DNA of 64,000 nt from Pseudomonas paeninsulae (GTDB lineage: Bacteria > Pseudomonadota > Gammaproteobacteria > Pseudomonadales > Pseudomonadaceae), in assembly GCF_035621475.1 (NCBI RefSeq), contig NZ_CP141799.1, forward strand, positions 1,538,501 to 1,602,500, read 5' to 3'. Below are positions 9,429-17,947 of the stretch, one piece after another. Within the stretch, counting starts at the first letter, position 1. Each line of letters starts with the position of its first letter. The notes under the pieces were generated by a model. That model made no database searches, was not told where the DNA came from, and saw only the letters and a list, made by a program, of their open reading frames with translations. Both the position numbers and the translations under genes were made by a program.

Positions 9429-9784
9429 ATAGGCCTGAGAACTACATTCCAATTTTTCGGTATGAAACTATGTGAGCAAGAAATAGTTTACAGTACCTTT
9501 CGTTAAACCTGATTTTGTACTCGTTTTCATCCTCTGATAGCTTCACCCAGCCATCGCCGAAATACTCGTTGATGTTGTCGACAGCTTCACACTTATTAAT
9601 TAGATGCTTCTTATTCCATTGATAGGTGCATGACAAAACCATAACACCATTGATAGCAGTTGCCTCCTTTAAAGCATCAACCATGCTCTGTGGTGATTCA
9701 CATTGATCTAGAACGTTTAAGCAAATTACTAAATCAAACTTCCCTGCAACTAATCCGCGTTCAAAGGGTGGGCGGCCGCGGAAA

Positions 9785-10868
9785 CTGAGTGCAACACCTG
9801 ACCTTTCCGGTAAGGTGCGGCCCAATGGAATATCACGAACTCAGCATTGAAGAGCGCGCCACGATTCAAGTGGGTCGGTTGCATGGCATGAGCCAGCAAG
9901 CAATTGCCCAAGCACTTGGTCGCAACCGCTCCACGATCAGTCGTGAACTGCGACGTAACACCGGCTCCAACGGCATCTATCACGCACCTACGGCCCAGGG
10001 GCATATGCGTCAACGTCGAGAGGCGTGTCGCCCGCAAAAGAAGCTAGTGCCGGGCAGCGAACTGCTTGAGTTGGTGGTGGAGTTGCTGCGAAAAAACTTC
10101 TCTCCCGAACAGATTGCCGGCAAGCTGCGCAGCATGGATATTCCCAGTTTTGAAGATGCTTACGTTTGCCGCGAGACGATCTACAGCGCGGTCTATGCCC
10201 TGCCTGTGGGCGAGCTGCGCAAGGAGCTGATCCAGTGCCTGCGCCAGGGCAAGAGTACGCGTAGGCCGCGTGCAGGGGGCGTTGATCGGCGCAACCAGAT
10301 CCCGGAGATGGTGAGCATCCATCTGCGTCCGCCAGAGATTGAAGACCGCTTGATGCCGGGGCACTGGGAAGGTGATCTGATCAAAGGCAAGGCCAACGCC
10401 TCTGCTGTGGGCACGCTGAACGAGCGCAGTAGCAATTACCTGATGCTGATCAAGATGAACGATGCAACGGCAACTTCGGCGGTTGAGGGTTTCAGTGCGG
10501 CCCTCAACCGGATGCCGCTGGCTGTGCGCAAGAGCATGACCTACGACCAGGGCAGGGAAATGACCCGGCATGCTGAGATCACCCAGAAAACAGGGGTGGC
10601 AATCTACTTCTGCGACCCGCACAGCCCCTGGCAGCGCGGCAGCAACGAGAACATCAATGGCCTGATTCGCCAGTATCTGCCCAAGGGCACGGACTTGTCT
10701 GTATGTAGCCAGGAACAGCTGGATGCCATCGCTTATGAGTTGAACATTCGTCCACGTAAGCGCTTCAACTGGAAGTGCCCAATTGAGGTGATGTCAGAGA
10801 TGATGGAAAAAGCGATGACGATGCAACATGATGCGCCCGCTTCAATTCAATAACCGTGTTGCACTCAG
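9785..10868 (+). mobile_element. IS30-family insertion sequence
   Basis: Inverted ends CTGAGTGCAACAC (9785) and GTGTTGCACTCAG (ending 10868) surround one transposase gene. The length is about 1.08 kb, normal for IS30. No clear 2-3 bp target duplication is seen. It sits inside a cassette methyltransferase gene, in the opposite orientation to it. Confidence 0.9.
9825..10853 (+). CDS. IS30-family transposase
   Basis: 342 aa. The N-terminal HTH reads SIEERATIQVGRLHGMSQQ, then ALGRNRSTISRELRRN, the hallmark IS30 helix-turn-helix. The DDE domain contains HWEGDLIKG (first D), MTYDQGREM (second D) and SPWQRGSNENINGLIRQYLPKG (catalytic E within NEN). The start at ATG 9825 (MEYHELS) has AAGG upstream. 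Length matches the family, so it appears intact. Confidence 0.95.
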   Translation: MEYHELSIEERATIQVGRLHGMSQQAIAQALGRNRSTISRELRRNTGSNGIYHAPTAQGHMRQRREACRPQKKLVPGSELLELVVELLRKNFSPEQIAGKLRSMDIPSFEDAYVCRETIYSAVYALPVGELRKELIQCLRQGKSTRRPRAGGVDRRNQIPEMVSIHLRPPEIEDRLMPGHWEGDLIKGKANASAVGTLNERSSNYLMLIKMNDATATSAVEGFSAALNRMPLAVRKSMTYDQGREMTRHAEITQKTGVAIYFCDPHSPWQRGSNENINGLIRQYLPKGTDLSVCSQEQLDAIAYELNIRPRKRFNWKCPIEVMSEMMEKAMTMQHDAPASIQ

Positions 10869-11376
10869 CTCCTGCAACCGCCGTGCTTTGATTAGAGAAA
10901 AATTAATATGACTACAATCTTTTGTTATCGACTCAGTTTGAAAATATAAACTCTCTAATTCGCTTGCGCTCTTGATATAGGGAAATTCACAGCCACTGCC
11001 GTCAATTAGTATTCGTTTGAAATTTGAGAGCAGTCGTTGAGATGGTTCAACTACAGTAACGGACTTTATATCAGCATATTTTTTTACTAGCTCGTAGCAA
11101 TTCCTGCCAAGAGCAGGTCCTACCTCAAGAACAGTTTCCGGAGAAATAGAGTCCCTCTCAAGAGCGCTGCTTATAAAACGAGCCACATTACTAGTGTGAT
11201 CTGATAAAATAAAATAATCGGGTACTGACTTAGATTTGCTTTTTAGGACTTCATGTACTCCGTCATCTCGTAACTTATCTAGCCACTGCATTTCAAAGTA
11301 AGCAGCTAAGCCTTTTTTATCTATGTAAAAATCATCCATGTATTAAACCTGGTAGGTAATTAATGTCTTTCGGAGT

Positions 11377-11450
11377 GCATAACGTTTGGTTAAGGGGCTG
11401 ACTTTAGCCAGTCCCAGTGAGCGAAGCGAACGATTTGAGTGCTGCTAGGC
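11377..11450 (-). repeat. attC with mutated core site
   Basis: GCATAAC at 11377 and, where GTTAGGC is expected, GCTAGGC at 11444. The apex TGACTTTAGCCA carries one stem mismatch. Loss of the GTT triplet should impair recombination at this end, freezing the kinase and methyltransferase cassettes together (inference). Confidence 0.8.
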
Positions 11451-11459
11451 AACCGTTGA

Positions 11460-11933
11460 TTAGCCTGCAGATCGTTCGCATTTGTGGCCTGAAAAAGTAT
11501 CAAAAATCTGACGGTGTGCGTGGTACGACCATTGATCTTGACGTTCATAGTAGCCGGCAACCCAAGTTTGTAGATTCTCTAGCATTTCATCTTGAGCTTG
11601 CTGAGACGAATACTTATGAGGTTCCCATGGGCGATGTCGGTTGTGCTCAAGACAGACCTCAAGCCCAGGGTTAAGAAAGATCAACTCAGAGCAATAACTT
11701 GTAGTTGCTTCAATGAGTTCGCCGTAGCAGCCCTCAATAACCCAATTTTTATGGGTGGTAAGAAATGCTCGAAGTGATTCGCTCACAGCTTCTGGTGCCC
11801 GTGGAACAGCAATTTTGCCGGGTTCCCATACGATTGAATCAAGATCGAGATGGGCCAATCCGTGATCTTGAACTAGGCACTGAGCAAGCGTGGATTTTCC
11901 CGAGCCGGAGTTGCCAAAGATAAGAATTTTCAT
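11460..11933 (-). CDS. Cassette gene: P-loop kinase-like NTPase
   Basis: 157 aa. Walker A GNSGSGKST is at residues 7-15, followed by HLDLDSIVW and WVIEGCYGEL. This is the layout of small adenylate/shikimate-kinase-like proteins often annotated as topology modulation (FlaR-like) or AAA-family ATPases. It likely binds ATP and phosphorylates a small substrate; the substrate is unknown. The cassette start core GCCTAAC (11937) predicts GTTAGGC at its attC, where GCTAGGC is found. Confidence 0.75.
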   Translation of the reverse strand: MKILIFGNSGSGKSTLAQCLVQDHGLAHLDLDSIVWEPGKIAVPRAPEAVSESLRAFLTTHKNWVIEGCYGELIEATTSYCSELIFLNPGLEVCLEHNRHRPWEPHKYSSQQAQDEMLENLQTWVAGYYERQDQWSYHAHRQIFDTFSGHKCERSAG

Positions 11934-11936
11934 TAG

Positions 11937-12013
11937 GCCTAACGTTTGGTTAAGGGGCGGGCTTTAGCCCGTCCTGAGTGAGCGCAGCGAACGGTTTGAT
12001 CCATTTGTTATAT
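11937..12013 (-). repeat. attC
   Basis: GCCTAAC (11937) to GTTATAT (12007). Apex CGGGCTTTAGCCCG, with GTCCTGAGTGAGCGCAGCG variation. The stop codon of the acetyltransferase gene (12008) lies inside the right core. Confidence 0.92.
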
Positions 12014-12448
12014 TCCGGTTAACTCCAGATGGAGTAGTGGAAATGGGTTGCCCTGCCCATCTAATGGGGAACGACCAGTTACACCAAAGCCTAAATGCTC
12101 ATAAAATCCGGTTGCATCAGGGTTCTGTTCGTTAACATCGACTTTTCGCGCCCCCTGATTTTTTATGGCATTTTTTAGTAATAGTGATCCGATGCCTTTA
12201 TTTCTGTACGATGGAGATATAAAAAGCATTTCAATATTTTGTTCTGCGACCCCAATGAAGCCAACGATTGCATTGCTTTCATCTTTAGCAACTCGCAAAT
12301 CCACTGCGTCGAAATAATGCTCAAGTATTAGAGGTTTAAGAGAGTCAATATTCTCTTCGTTCAGGAAATCATGTGTGGCACGCACTGATGACTCCCAGAT
12401 TTCTATTAACACCAAATAGTCGCTTTTTGTGACTGTGTCGATCTGCAT
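12008..12448 (-). CDS. Cassette gene: GNAT N-acetyltransferase (YjaB-like)
   Basis: 146 aa. The layout is that of single-domain GNAT enzymes: SSVRATHDFL near the N-terminus, IEMLFISPSYRNKGIGSLLL (acetyl-CoA pyrophosphate loop RNKGIG) and VNEQNPDATGFYEHLGF. The ATHDFL, VNEQN and GFYxxxGF pattern is that of E. coli YjaB relatives. The substrate is unknown. Its stop codon overlaps the attC core, a compact arrangement also seen in other cassettes here. Confidence 0.85.
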   Translation of the reverse strand: MQIDTVTKSDYLVLIEIWESSVRATHDFLNEENIDSLKPLILEHYFDAVDLRVAKDESNAIVGFIGVAEQNIEMLFISPSYRNKGIGSLLLKNAIKNQGARKVDVNEQNPDATGFYEHLGFGVTGRSPLDGQGNPFPLLHLELTGI

Positions 12449-12461
12449 ACGTACCTTAGGA

Positions 12462-12537
12462 ATATAACGTTTGGTTAAGGGGCGGGCTTTAGCCCGTCCC
12501 AGTGAGCGCAGCGAACGGTTTGAACCACTTGTTAGCC
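12462..12537 (-). repeat. attC
   Basis: ATATAAC (12462) to GTTAGCC (12531). Apex CGGGCTTTAGCCCG. It serves the 221-aa membrane protein cassette, whose stop codon (12532) overlaps it. Confidence 0.92.
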
Positions 12538-13197
12538 GTTTTTCACTCTGGATTTACGTATTTTCGCAGTATGAAAATACCCGCCGCCATATGAGCGGCC
12601 TAGCATTAAGAACAATGTACATGACGAAATACTCAGTGCCAGCAAGGCGAAGTAAAACCAATTTATAGACTTCTCAATGCCGAACTCTGGTAGAGAATAA
12701 AATAGTAGCAGCGCCCAAAGTATAAAAACATAAATGCTAATTATTTGGTTGATTTTTGAAACCGATATTGATGAAGGTCCGGTAATGAGGTGAACAGCTT
12801 TTTCACTGAGATTACTTGTTGAATTTCTAGACATTACAATTTTATAAAGAGGCCCTGTAACTTTATCCTCTAGTACGTCAACATGCTTTTCCCAGTTCTC
12901 TTGCCAAAATTTGCTCCCTCTATTGACGCATACCCACGCAAAAGAAAAAACAAAGCCGAGACAGGAAAGGATTACTGTAAGGTCTTGTTTGTTTTGGGCT
13001 GATGAGGCTTGTATAGCAAGAAAGCCAGCCATTGTTGCGCCGATAAATGTCCAAAAATATGACGCGCGCTTCCAATATAGTTCGATTTCGAATTTTCTTA
13101 TGTCGAGTGCCTGCTTTAGAGCCTCGACCTCTTTGCCTTTGAATGCGAGCTCATACTCTTCGGGGGTTATTTCTTTTGTCGTGATATTTTCGGTCAT
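12532..13197 (-). CDS. Cassette gene: RipA-like membrane protein
   Basis: 221 aa. An N-terminal charged/helical part (EVEALKQALDIRKFEIELYWKRA) leads into two helices (YFWTFIGATMAGFLAIQ; TVILSCLGFVFSFAWVCV). A soluble stretch with KFWQENWEKHVDVLED follows, then two more helices near residues 153-170 and 180-197. The KFEIELYWKRA and NWEKHVDxLE motifs fit what is annotated as the RipA family of octameric membrane proteins. Function in bacteria is not established. Cores GTTAGCC/GGCTAAC match. Confidence 0.65.
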   Translation of the reverse strand: MTENITTKEITPEEYELAFKGKEVEALKQALDIRKFEIELYWKRASYFWTFIGATMAGFLAIQASSAQNKQDLTVILSCLGFVFSFAWVCVNRGSKFWQENWEKHVDVLEDKVTGPLYKIVMSRNSTSNLSEKAVHLITGPSSISVSKINQIISIYVFILWALLLFYSLPEFGIEKSINWFYFALLALSISSCTLFLMLGRSYGGGYFHTAKIRKSRVKNG

Positions 13198-13315
13198 ATT
13201 CTTATGGCTAACGTTTGGTTAAGGGGCGGGCTTTAGCCCAATGTCATCAACTTAAGCAGTTTCTCTATAAATATCATATAATTAGCGCTCAAATTAGCGC
13301 ATAGGAAAACTCCTT

Positions 13316-13366
13316 ATGGCCTCTCATTCCACACCGTTTGACACCGCCCAGCAAACCCTGGCCTGA
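13316..13366 (+). other. IS4 leader ORF (16 codons) overlapping transposase frame
   Basis: ATG 13316 has AGGAAAACTCC just before it and encodes MASHSTPFDTAQQTLA. Its TGA (13364-13366) overlaps a CTG (13363) that begins the longer transposase frame. This is either stop-start coupling or a -1 frameshift joint. The same leader is present at 15558-15608 and, on minus, 9091-9041. Confidence 0.5.
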
Positions 13367-14634
13367 AAATTGTACAAAAAATAACCAGCCAGCTTGATTG
13401 TCCCGCCTTCATCGATACCCACCGCCAGCACCCTCAAGACTTTACCCGCCGACGTCAGCTGACCTTCAAGAACCTCGTCCTGTTCTTGCTCAATCAGCCG
13501 CGCACCGCCTTGCAGACCGAACTCGATCAGTTCTATCGCGTGCTAAATCAGGCCTCGGCCGAGACCCAGGTGGTTACCGCGCAAGCCTTCAGCAAGGCTC
13601 GCAGCAAGCTCAAGCCCGAGGTCTTCGAGAGCCTTAACCAAGTCCTTCAGCACCAGATCGACAGCCTCGGGCTGCGCCAGACGTGGTGCGGGCTACGCGT
13701 ACTCGCCGTGGATGGCTCCACCGTACATTTACCGCTGGAGCCGGCCATGACGCGCTTCTTTGGCAGCCACAGCGAGTTTCCCGTTGCCCGCCTGTCCATG
13801 CTCTACGACGTCGCCGACGGCCAAACGCTGCACAGCCTGATCGTGCCATTCGAAGTCGGCGAGCGTGATTGCACCCACTTGCATCTCGCGCATCTGCCCC
13901 CTGACAGCCTGACGCTGTTTGATCGCGGCTACCCTGGGCACTGGTTGTTCGCGCTGTTCGAGCAGCAACGGCGGCATTTCCTGATGCGCCTGCCTTGTGG
14001 CTACAACGCGCAGGTCAAACAGTTTCTCCGGTCGGGTCAGGTCGAGGACACGCTGTTCTTCGCGGCCAGTCATCCAGAAGCGCGCTTGTTTTGTACCGAG
14101 GCCGGCGTCGATCCCACGGGCCAGGTCGAATTACGCTTGGTTCGGGTCGAGCTGGCGAGCGGTGAAAGCGAAGTGTTGCTGACCTCTCTGCTGGACCGGC
14201 AGGCCTTCCCGGCCGAGGTGTTTGCGGATCTCTACCACCGCCGATGGGGCATCGAGACGGACTACCGCCGCGTCAAGCAGACCCTGAGTCTGGACAACTT
14301 CAGCGGTCGCAGCGTGGTAGCGGTGAAGCAGGACTTTCATGCCGGGCAACTGCTGAAGAATCTGGGGCTGCTGATGAACTACCTGCTGCAACCGGTCATC
14401 GAGCAGCGCCACAAAGGCCGCAAGTTGCGCTGGAAGGTCAACTTCACCCAAGGGGTGTCGCGCCTCAAGAACACCTTGGTTGAGCTGCTGGTGCGCCCCT
14501 GTGCTCAGGGGCTGGCCAACGTGCTGGCGCTGATGACCAACAGTCTCAGCGCCGTGCGTCCAGGGCGCAGCTTCCCGCGTAAGCGCAAGCGCCCGGCCAG
14601 CCGCGGCTGCGAGGGGGCCAAACCGACGCGCTGA
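13363..14634 (+). CDS. IS4-family DDE transposase (copy 2)
   Basis: Same protein as copy 1 (423 aa from CTG 13363; 382 aa from TTG 13486). No frameshift or stop interrupts it, so the element is potentially active. The frame is open back to 13342. Confidence 0.9.
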   Translation: MKIVQKITSQLDCPAFIDTHRQHPQDFTRRRQLTFKNLVLFLLNQPRTALQTELDQFYRVLNQASAETQVVTAQAFSKARSKLKPEVFESLNQVLQHQIDSLGLRQTWCGLRVLAVDGSTVHLPLEPAMTRFFGSHSEFPVARLSMLYDVADGQTLHSLIVPFEVGERDCTHLHLAHLPPDSLTLFDRGYPGHWLFALFEQQRRHFLMRLPCGYNAQVKQFLRSGQVEDTLFFAASHPEARLFCTEAGVDPTGQVELRLVRVELASGESEVLLTSLLDRQAFPAEVFADLYHRRWGIETDYRRVKQTLSLDNFSGRSVVAVKQDFHAGQLLKNLGLLMNYLLQPVIEQRHKGRKLRWKVNFTQGVSRLKNTLVELLVRPCAQGLANVLALMTNSLSAVRPGRSFPRKRKRPASRGCEGAKPTR

Positions 14635-14944
14635 GAACCCGCACTACCGCCAAAAACGCCGTGCAAAAAAGCTGGCCAGAAGCGGTCGGTACGCGCTCGC
14701 CCGGAAAAAGAGAAACCCGCTCGCTAAGGCGAATTGGCGCCCATTAAGCTGCCGCCAAGGTTACACATGCGCTGAATCGGGGAGCAAAACCGGTGGCGGT
14801 GCTGCTGCAACCGAGCGCTCAAGCCCTGGATTTGCTTGCTCCAGGCAGGGCTGGGAGCTTAAGTTGATGACATTGGGCTTTAGCCCGTCCCAGTGAGCGT
14901 AGCGAACGATTTCAACCGTTTGTTAGCCCGGCAACCGAAATGAC

Positions 14945-15424
14945 TCACAGCCCCTTATTTTTGCAAGTAGTCTGATCTATGAATACGTCACCTAGTTTTT
15001 CGTTATACGCGTTGCTGTATGCGAATGTATATGACAAGCCTCTGTCGAATGCTGGGTTCTTCGCGTTCTGGGCACAAATTTTTGGAATAATTTCGCTTGC
15101 TGTTGCGTCCAGCCATTCTTTAATTGTGTTGGGCGGCAAACCTTTCTTTACACGTATTACATTCTCGAAGCGAACATTCCTACCGACTGCAACCGCGTTA
15201 AATGAAACTGTCATATCATCCAGCATTGCCTGCTTGTTTGCATTACTTTGCGCGGCTATGTTTCCCGCGATATCCTCGATTTGCTTTATTTGTGCGGCAT
15301 TGAGTTCATTGTTAGGCACAACAATAGCTCTCAAGGTGTCTTTTGCCGTATCGGTTGAAAATATAAATTTCCATGCAATAAAGGCTACGGCACATACTGC
15401 CCAAAATATTATGTTTTTTTTCAT
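14945..15424 (-). CDS. Cassette gene: membrane-anchored or exported protein of unknown function
   Basis: 159 aa. One N-terminal hydrophobic helix (NIIFWAVCAVAFIAWKFIF) acts as anchor or uncleaved signal. The soluble part contains QIKQIEDIAGNIAAQSNANK (helical) and two Cys (PKICAQN; TTCKNKG) that could pair in the periplasm. I recognise no family. It is sandwiched between two same-orientation IS4 copies, but each IS sits in an attC outside the gene, so the gene itself is intact. Confidence 0.6.
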   Translation of the reverse strand: MKKNIIFWAVCAVAFIAWKFIFSTDTAKDTLRAIVVPNNELNAAQIKQIEDIAGNIAAQSNANKQAMLDDMTVSFNAVAVGRNVRFENVIRVKKGLPPNTIKEWLDATASEIIPKICAQNAKNPAFDRGLSYTFAYSNAYNEKLGDVFIDQTTCKNKGL

Positions 15425-15480
15425 TGTCTAAATCTCCTCCAAGAGTGGGCTAACGTTTGGTTAAGGGGCGGGCTTTAGCC

Positions 15481-17117
15481 CAATGTCATCAACTTAAGCA
15501 GTTTCTCTATAAATATCATATAATTAGCGCTCAAATTAGCGCATAGGAAAACTCCTTATGGCCTCTCATTCCACACCGTTTGACACCGCCCAGCAAACCC
15601 TGGCCTGAAAATTGTACAAAAAATAACCAGCCAGCTTGATTGTCCCGCCTTCATCGATACCCACCGCCAGCACCCTCAAGACTTTACCCGCCGACGTCAG
15701 CTGACCTTCAAGAACCTCGTCCTGTTCTTGCTCAATCAGCCGCGCACCGCCTTGCAGACCGAACTCGATCAGTTCTATCGCGTGCTAAATCAGGCCTCGG
15801 CCGAGACCCAGGTGGTTACCGCGCAAGCCTTCAGCAAGGCTCGCAGCAAGCTCAAGCCCGAGGTCTTCGAGAGCCTTAACCAAGTCCTTCAGCACCAGAT
15901 CGACAGCCTCGGGCTGCGCCAGACGTGGTGCGGGCTACGCGTACTCGCCGTGGATGGCTCCACCGTACATTTACCGCTGGAGCCGGCCATGACGCGCTTC
16001 TTTGGCAGCCACAGCGAGTTTCCCGTTGCCCGCCTGTCCATGCTCTACGACGTCGCCGACGGCCAAACGCTGCACAGCCTGATCGTGCCATTCGAAGTCG
16101 GCGAGCGTGATTGCACCCACTTGCATCTCGCGCATCTGCCCCCTGACAGCCTGACGCTGTTTGATCGCGGCTACCCTGGGCACTGGTTGTTCGCGCTGTT
16201 CGAGCAGCAACGGCGGCATTTCCTGATGCGCCTGCCTTGTGGCTACAACGCGCAGGTCAAACAGTTTCTCCGGTCGGGTCAGGTCGAGGACACGCTGTTC
16301 TTCGCGGCCAGTCATCCAGAAGCGCGCTTGTTTTGTACCGAGGCCGGCGTCGATCCCACGGGCCAGGTCGAATTACGCTTGGTTCGGGTCGAGCTGGCGA
16401 GCGGTGAAAGCGAAGTGTTGCTGACCTCTCTGCTGGACCGGCAGGCCTTCCCGGCCGAGGTGTTTGCGGATCTCTACCACCGCCGATGGGGCATCGAGAC
16501 GGACTACCGCCGCGTCAAGCAGACCCTGAGTCTGGACAACTTCAGCGGTCGCAGCGTGGTAGCGGTGAAGCAGGACTTTCATGCCGGGCAACTGCTGAAG
16601 AATCTGGGGCTGCTGATGAACTACCTGCTGCAACCGGTCATCGAGCAGCGCCACAAAGGCCGCAAGTTGCGCTGGAAGGTCAACTTCACCCAAGGGGTGT
16701 CGCGCCTCAAGAACACCTTGGTTGAGCTGCTGGTGCGCCCCTGTGCTCAGGGGCTGGCCAACGTGCTGGCGCTGATGACCAACAGTCTCAGCGCCGTGCG
16801 TCCAGGGCGCAGCTTCCCGCGTAAGCGCAAGCGCCCGGCCAGCCGCGGCTGCGAGGGGGCCAAACCGACGCGCTGAGAACCCGCACTACCGCCAAAAACG
16901 CCGTGCAAAAAAGCTGGCCAGAAGCGGTCGGTACGCGCTCGCCCGGAAAAAGAGAAACCCGCTCGCTAAGGCGAATTGGCGCCCATTAAGCTGCCGCCAA
17001 GGTTACACATGCGCTGAATCGGGGAGCAAAACCGGTGGCGGTGCTGCTGCAACCGAGCGCTCAAGCCCTGGATTTGCTTGCTCCAGGCAGGGCTGGGAGC
17101 TTAAGTTGATGACATTG
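15481..17117 (+). mobile_element. IS4-family insertion sequence, copy 3
   Basis: 1637 bp, same length and orientation as copy 2. It has its own target duplication, so it is an independent insertion and not the partner of a composite transposon. Confidence 0.95.
15605..16876 (+). CDS. IS4-family DDE transposase (copy 3)
   Basis: Identical reading to copies 1 and 2; alternative TTG start at 15728 (382 aa). The D, D and Y-R-E-K signature residues are all present. The C-terminal tail is Arg/Lys-rich (PRKRKRPASRG). Confidence 0.9.
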   Translation: MKIVQKITSQLDCPAFIDTHRQHPQDFTRRRQLTFKNLVLFLLNQPRTALQTELDQFYRVLNQASAETQVVTAQAFSKARSKLKPEVFESLNQVLQHQIDSLGLRQTWCGLRVLAVDGSTVHLPLEPAMTRFFGSHSEFPVARLSMLYDVADGQTLHSLIVPFEVGERDCTHLHLAHLPPDSLTLFDRGYPGHWLFALFEQQRRHFLMRLPCGYNAQVKQFLRSGQVEDTLFFAASHPEARLFCTEAGVDPTGQVELRLVRVELASGESEVLLTSLLDRQAFPAEVFADLYHRRWGIETDYRRVKQTLSLDNFSGRSVVAVKQDFHAGQLLKNLGLLMNYLLQPVIEQRHKGRKLRWKVNFTQGVSRLKNTLVELLVRPCAQGLANVLALMTNSLSAVRPGRSFPRKRKRPASRGCEGAKPTR

Positions 17118-17182
17118 GGCTTTAGCCCGTCCCAGTGAGCGAAGCGAACGATTTGAACCATTTGTTAGGTTTTTACGCAGCG

Positions 17183-17608
17183 CTATGTGCTGAAAAAATA
17201 ATGATTGGAAAAGTACATTACTAAAGAGCCGAAGGCGGAAAATGCTTTCCAAGAAATCCAAGCAAAATTTATTGAAATTATGAGTTTTGCGAGAAGCGCC
17301 CAATGTCTTTTCATGGTGTTTATGGAGCAGCGCCAGATGGAAATTGAACAAAATAAAAAATACATAATATAAACCACTGCAATTGTAGTGGCGAACAACA
17401 CTAAAGTTTCCTCTGTTCGTAGATTTAAAATATGACTTGCTTGTAATAGCACATGGCTTGCTGAGAGAAGTTTTATTAGTACTACAGAAATGGCCGTGAA
17501 AGAAAGACTACCTAGAACATACAAAAACCAGAATGCCTTCCATAGCGGTTGACTCCCTCCGATGAAGCTTATTTTTTGGCGAGGAGATGAAGTTGATGAT
17601 GCTTCCAT
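17183..17608 (-). CDS. Cassette gene: polytopic membrane protein of unknown function
   Basis: 141 aa. Three to four hydrophobic helices: around residues 25-48 (FWFLYVLGSLSFTAISVVLI), 68-90 (TLVLFATTIAVVYIMYFLF) and 104-135 (LLAKLIISINFAWISW and beyond). The N-terminus is polar. No family is recognised. Cores GTTAGGT/ACCTAAC match across the IS-interrupted attC, confirming the cassette. Confidence 0.6.
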   Translation of the reverse strand: MEASSTSSPRQKISFIGGSQPLWKAFWFLYVLGSLSFTAISVVLIKLLSASHVLLQASHILNLRTEETLVLFATTIAVVYIMYFLFCSISIWRCSINTMKRHWALLAKLIISINFAWISWKAFSAFGSLVMYFSNHYFFST

Positions 17609-17615
17609 GTTGTAA

Positions 17616-17687
17616 ACCTAACGCCGTGCTCTGTGGAAATTTAGGAGCGCCAGCGAGTAAATTTTCCGTAGCAGCACCTTGTTATAC
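17616..17687 (-). repeat. attC of a different sequence class
   Basis: ACCTAAC (17616) to GTTATAC (17681). Internal arms GTGCTCTGTGGAAATTTA and TAAATTTTCC, then AGCAGCAC, pair into a long hairpin unrelated in sequence to the other attCs. The matching core GTATAAC at 20178 shows that it closes the SDR cassette. Confidence 0.8.
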
Positions 17688-17947
17688 GTTACTTTGATGG
17701 AGCCGCTGCACTACCAGCAAGAATACCGCCATCTATATTTATTTCTATACCTGTTACGTATTTAGACTCACTTGATGCTAAATACAAAGCAGCATAAGCC
17801 ACATCATTAGGTTCACCCATTTCACCAAGGGGAACATCAGCAGCTATAGCTTTGATTGCGACCTCTCTCTGCCCCCCGGTGTCAGGCTAGTTGTCGCTTC
17901 GGCTGATTTATCAAAACGGTAGATCGGGGGCGTCAAAGAGAGCTGAT

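Larger units (their letters stand above)
9442..11339 (-). pseudogene. Cassette gene: class I SAM-dependent methyltransferase, split by IS30
   Basis: The N-terminal part is 11339 to about 10870 (MDDFYIDKKGLAAYFEMQW; motif I VLEVGPALGR, then TVVEPSQ). The C-terminal part is about 9783 to 9442 (KFDLVICLNVLDQ, an acidic motif-IV-like segment). Together they would make about 270 residues. An IS30-family element separates them, so the gene is inactive. The duplicated bases expected at the junctions are not evident, so the exact pre-insertion sequence is uncertain. The substrate is unknown. Base composition is AT-rich compared with the core genes. Confidence 0.8.
13239..14875 (+). mobile_element. 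IS4-family insertion sequence, copy 2
   Basis: 1637 bp with the same ends as copy 1, in the opposite orientation. The right-hand ~240 bp after the transposase stop (14635-14875) are non-coding and contain several inverted repeats. The left 76 bp carry AT-rich sequence (TATAAATATCATATAATTAG) and then the leader ORF. Confidence 0.95.
13206..14928 (-). repeat. attC interrupted by IS4-family copy 2
   Basis: GGCTAAC at 13206 and GTTAGCC at 14922 belong to one attC of the 159-aa protein cassette. The IS enters at the apex and the 10-bp GGCTTTAGCC is present at 13229-13238 and 14876-14885. Restored apex CGGGCTTTAGCCCG. Confidence 0.92.
15448..17170 (-). repeat. attC interrupted by IS4-family copy 3
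   Basis: GGCTAAC at 15448 and GTTAGGT at 17164. The 10-bp duplication GGCTTTAGCC lies at 15471-15480 and 17118-17127. It belongs to the 141-aa membrane protein cassette. Restored apex CGGGCTTTAGCCCG. Confidence 0.92.

Noticed and set aside
13239..17117. Copies 2 and 3 of the IS4 as a composite transposon carrying the 159-aa protein gene
   Set aside because: Each copy has its own 10-bp duplication at its own attC, so they are separate insertions.
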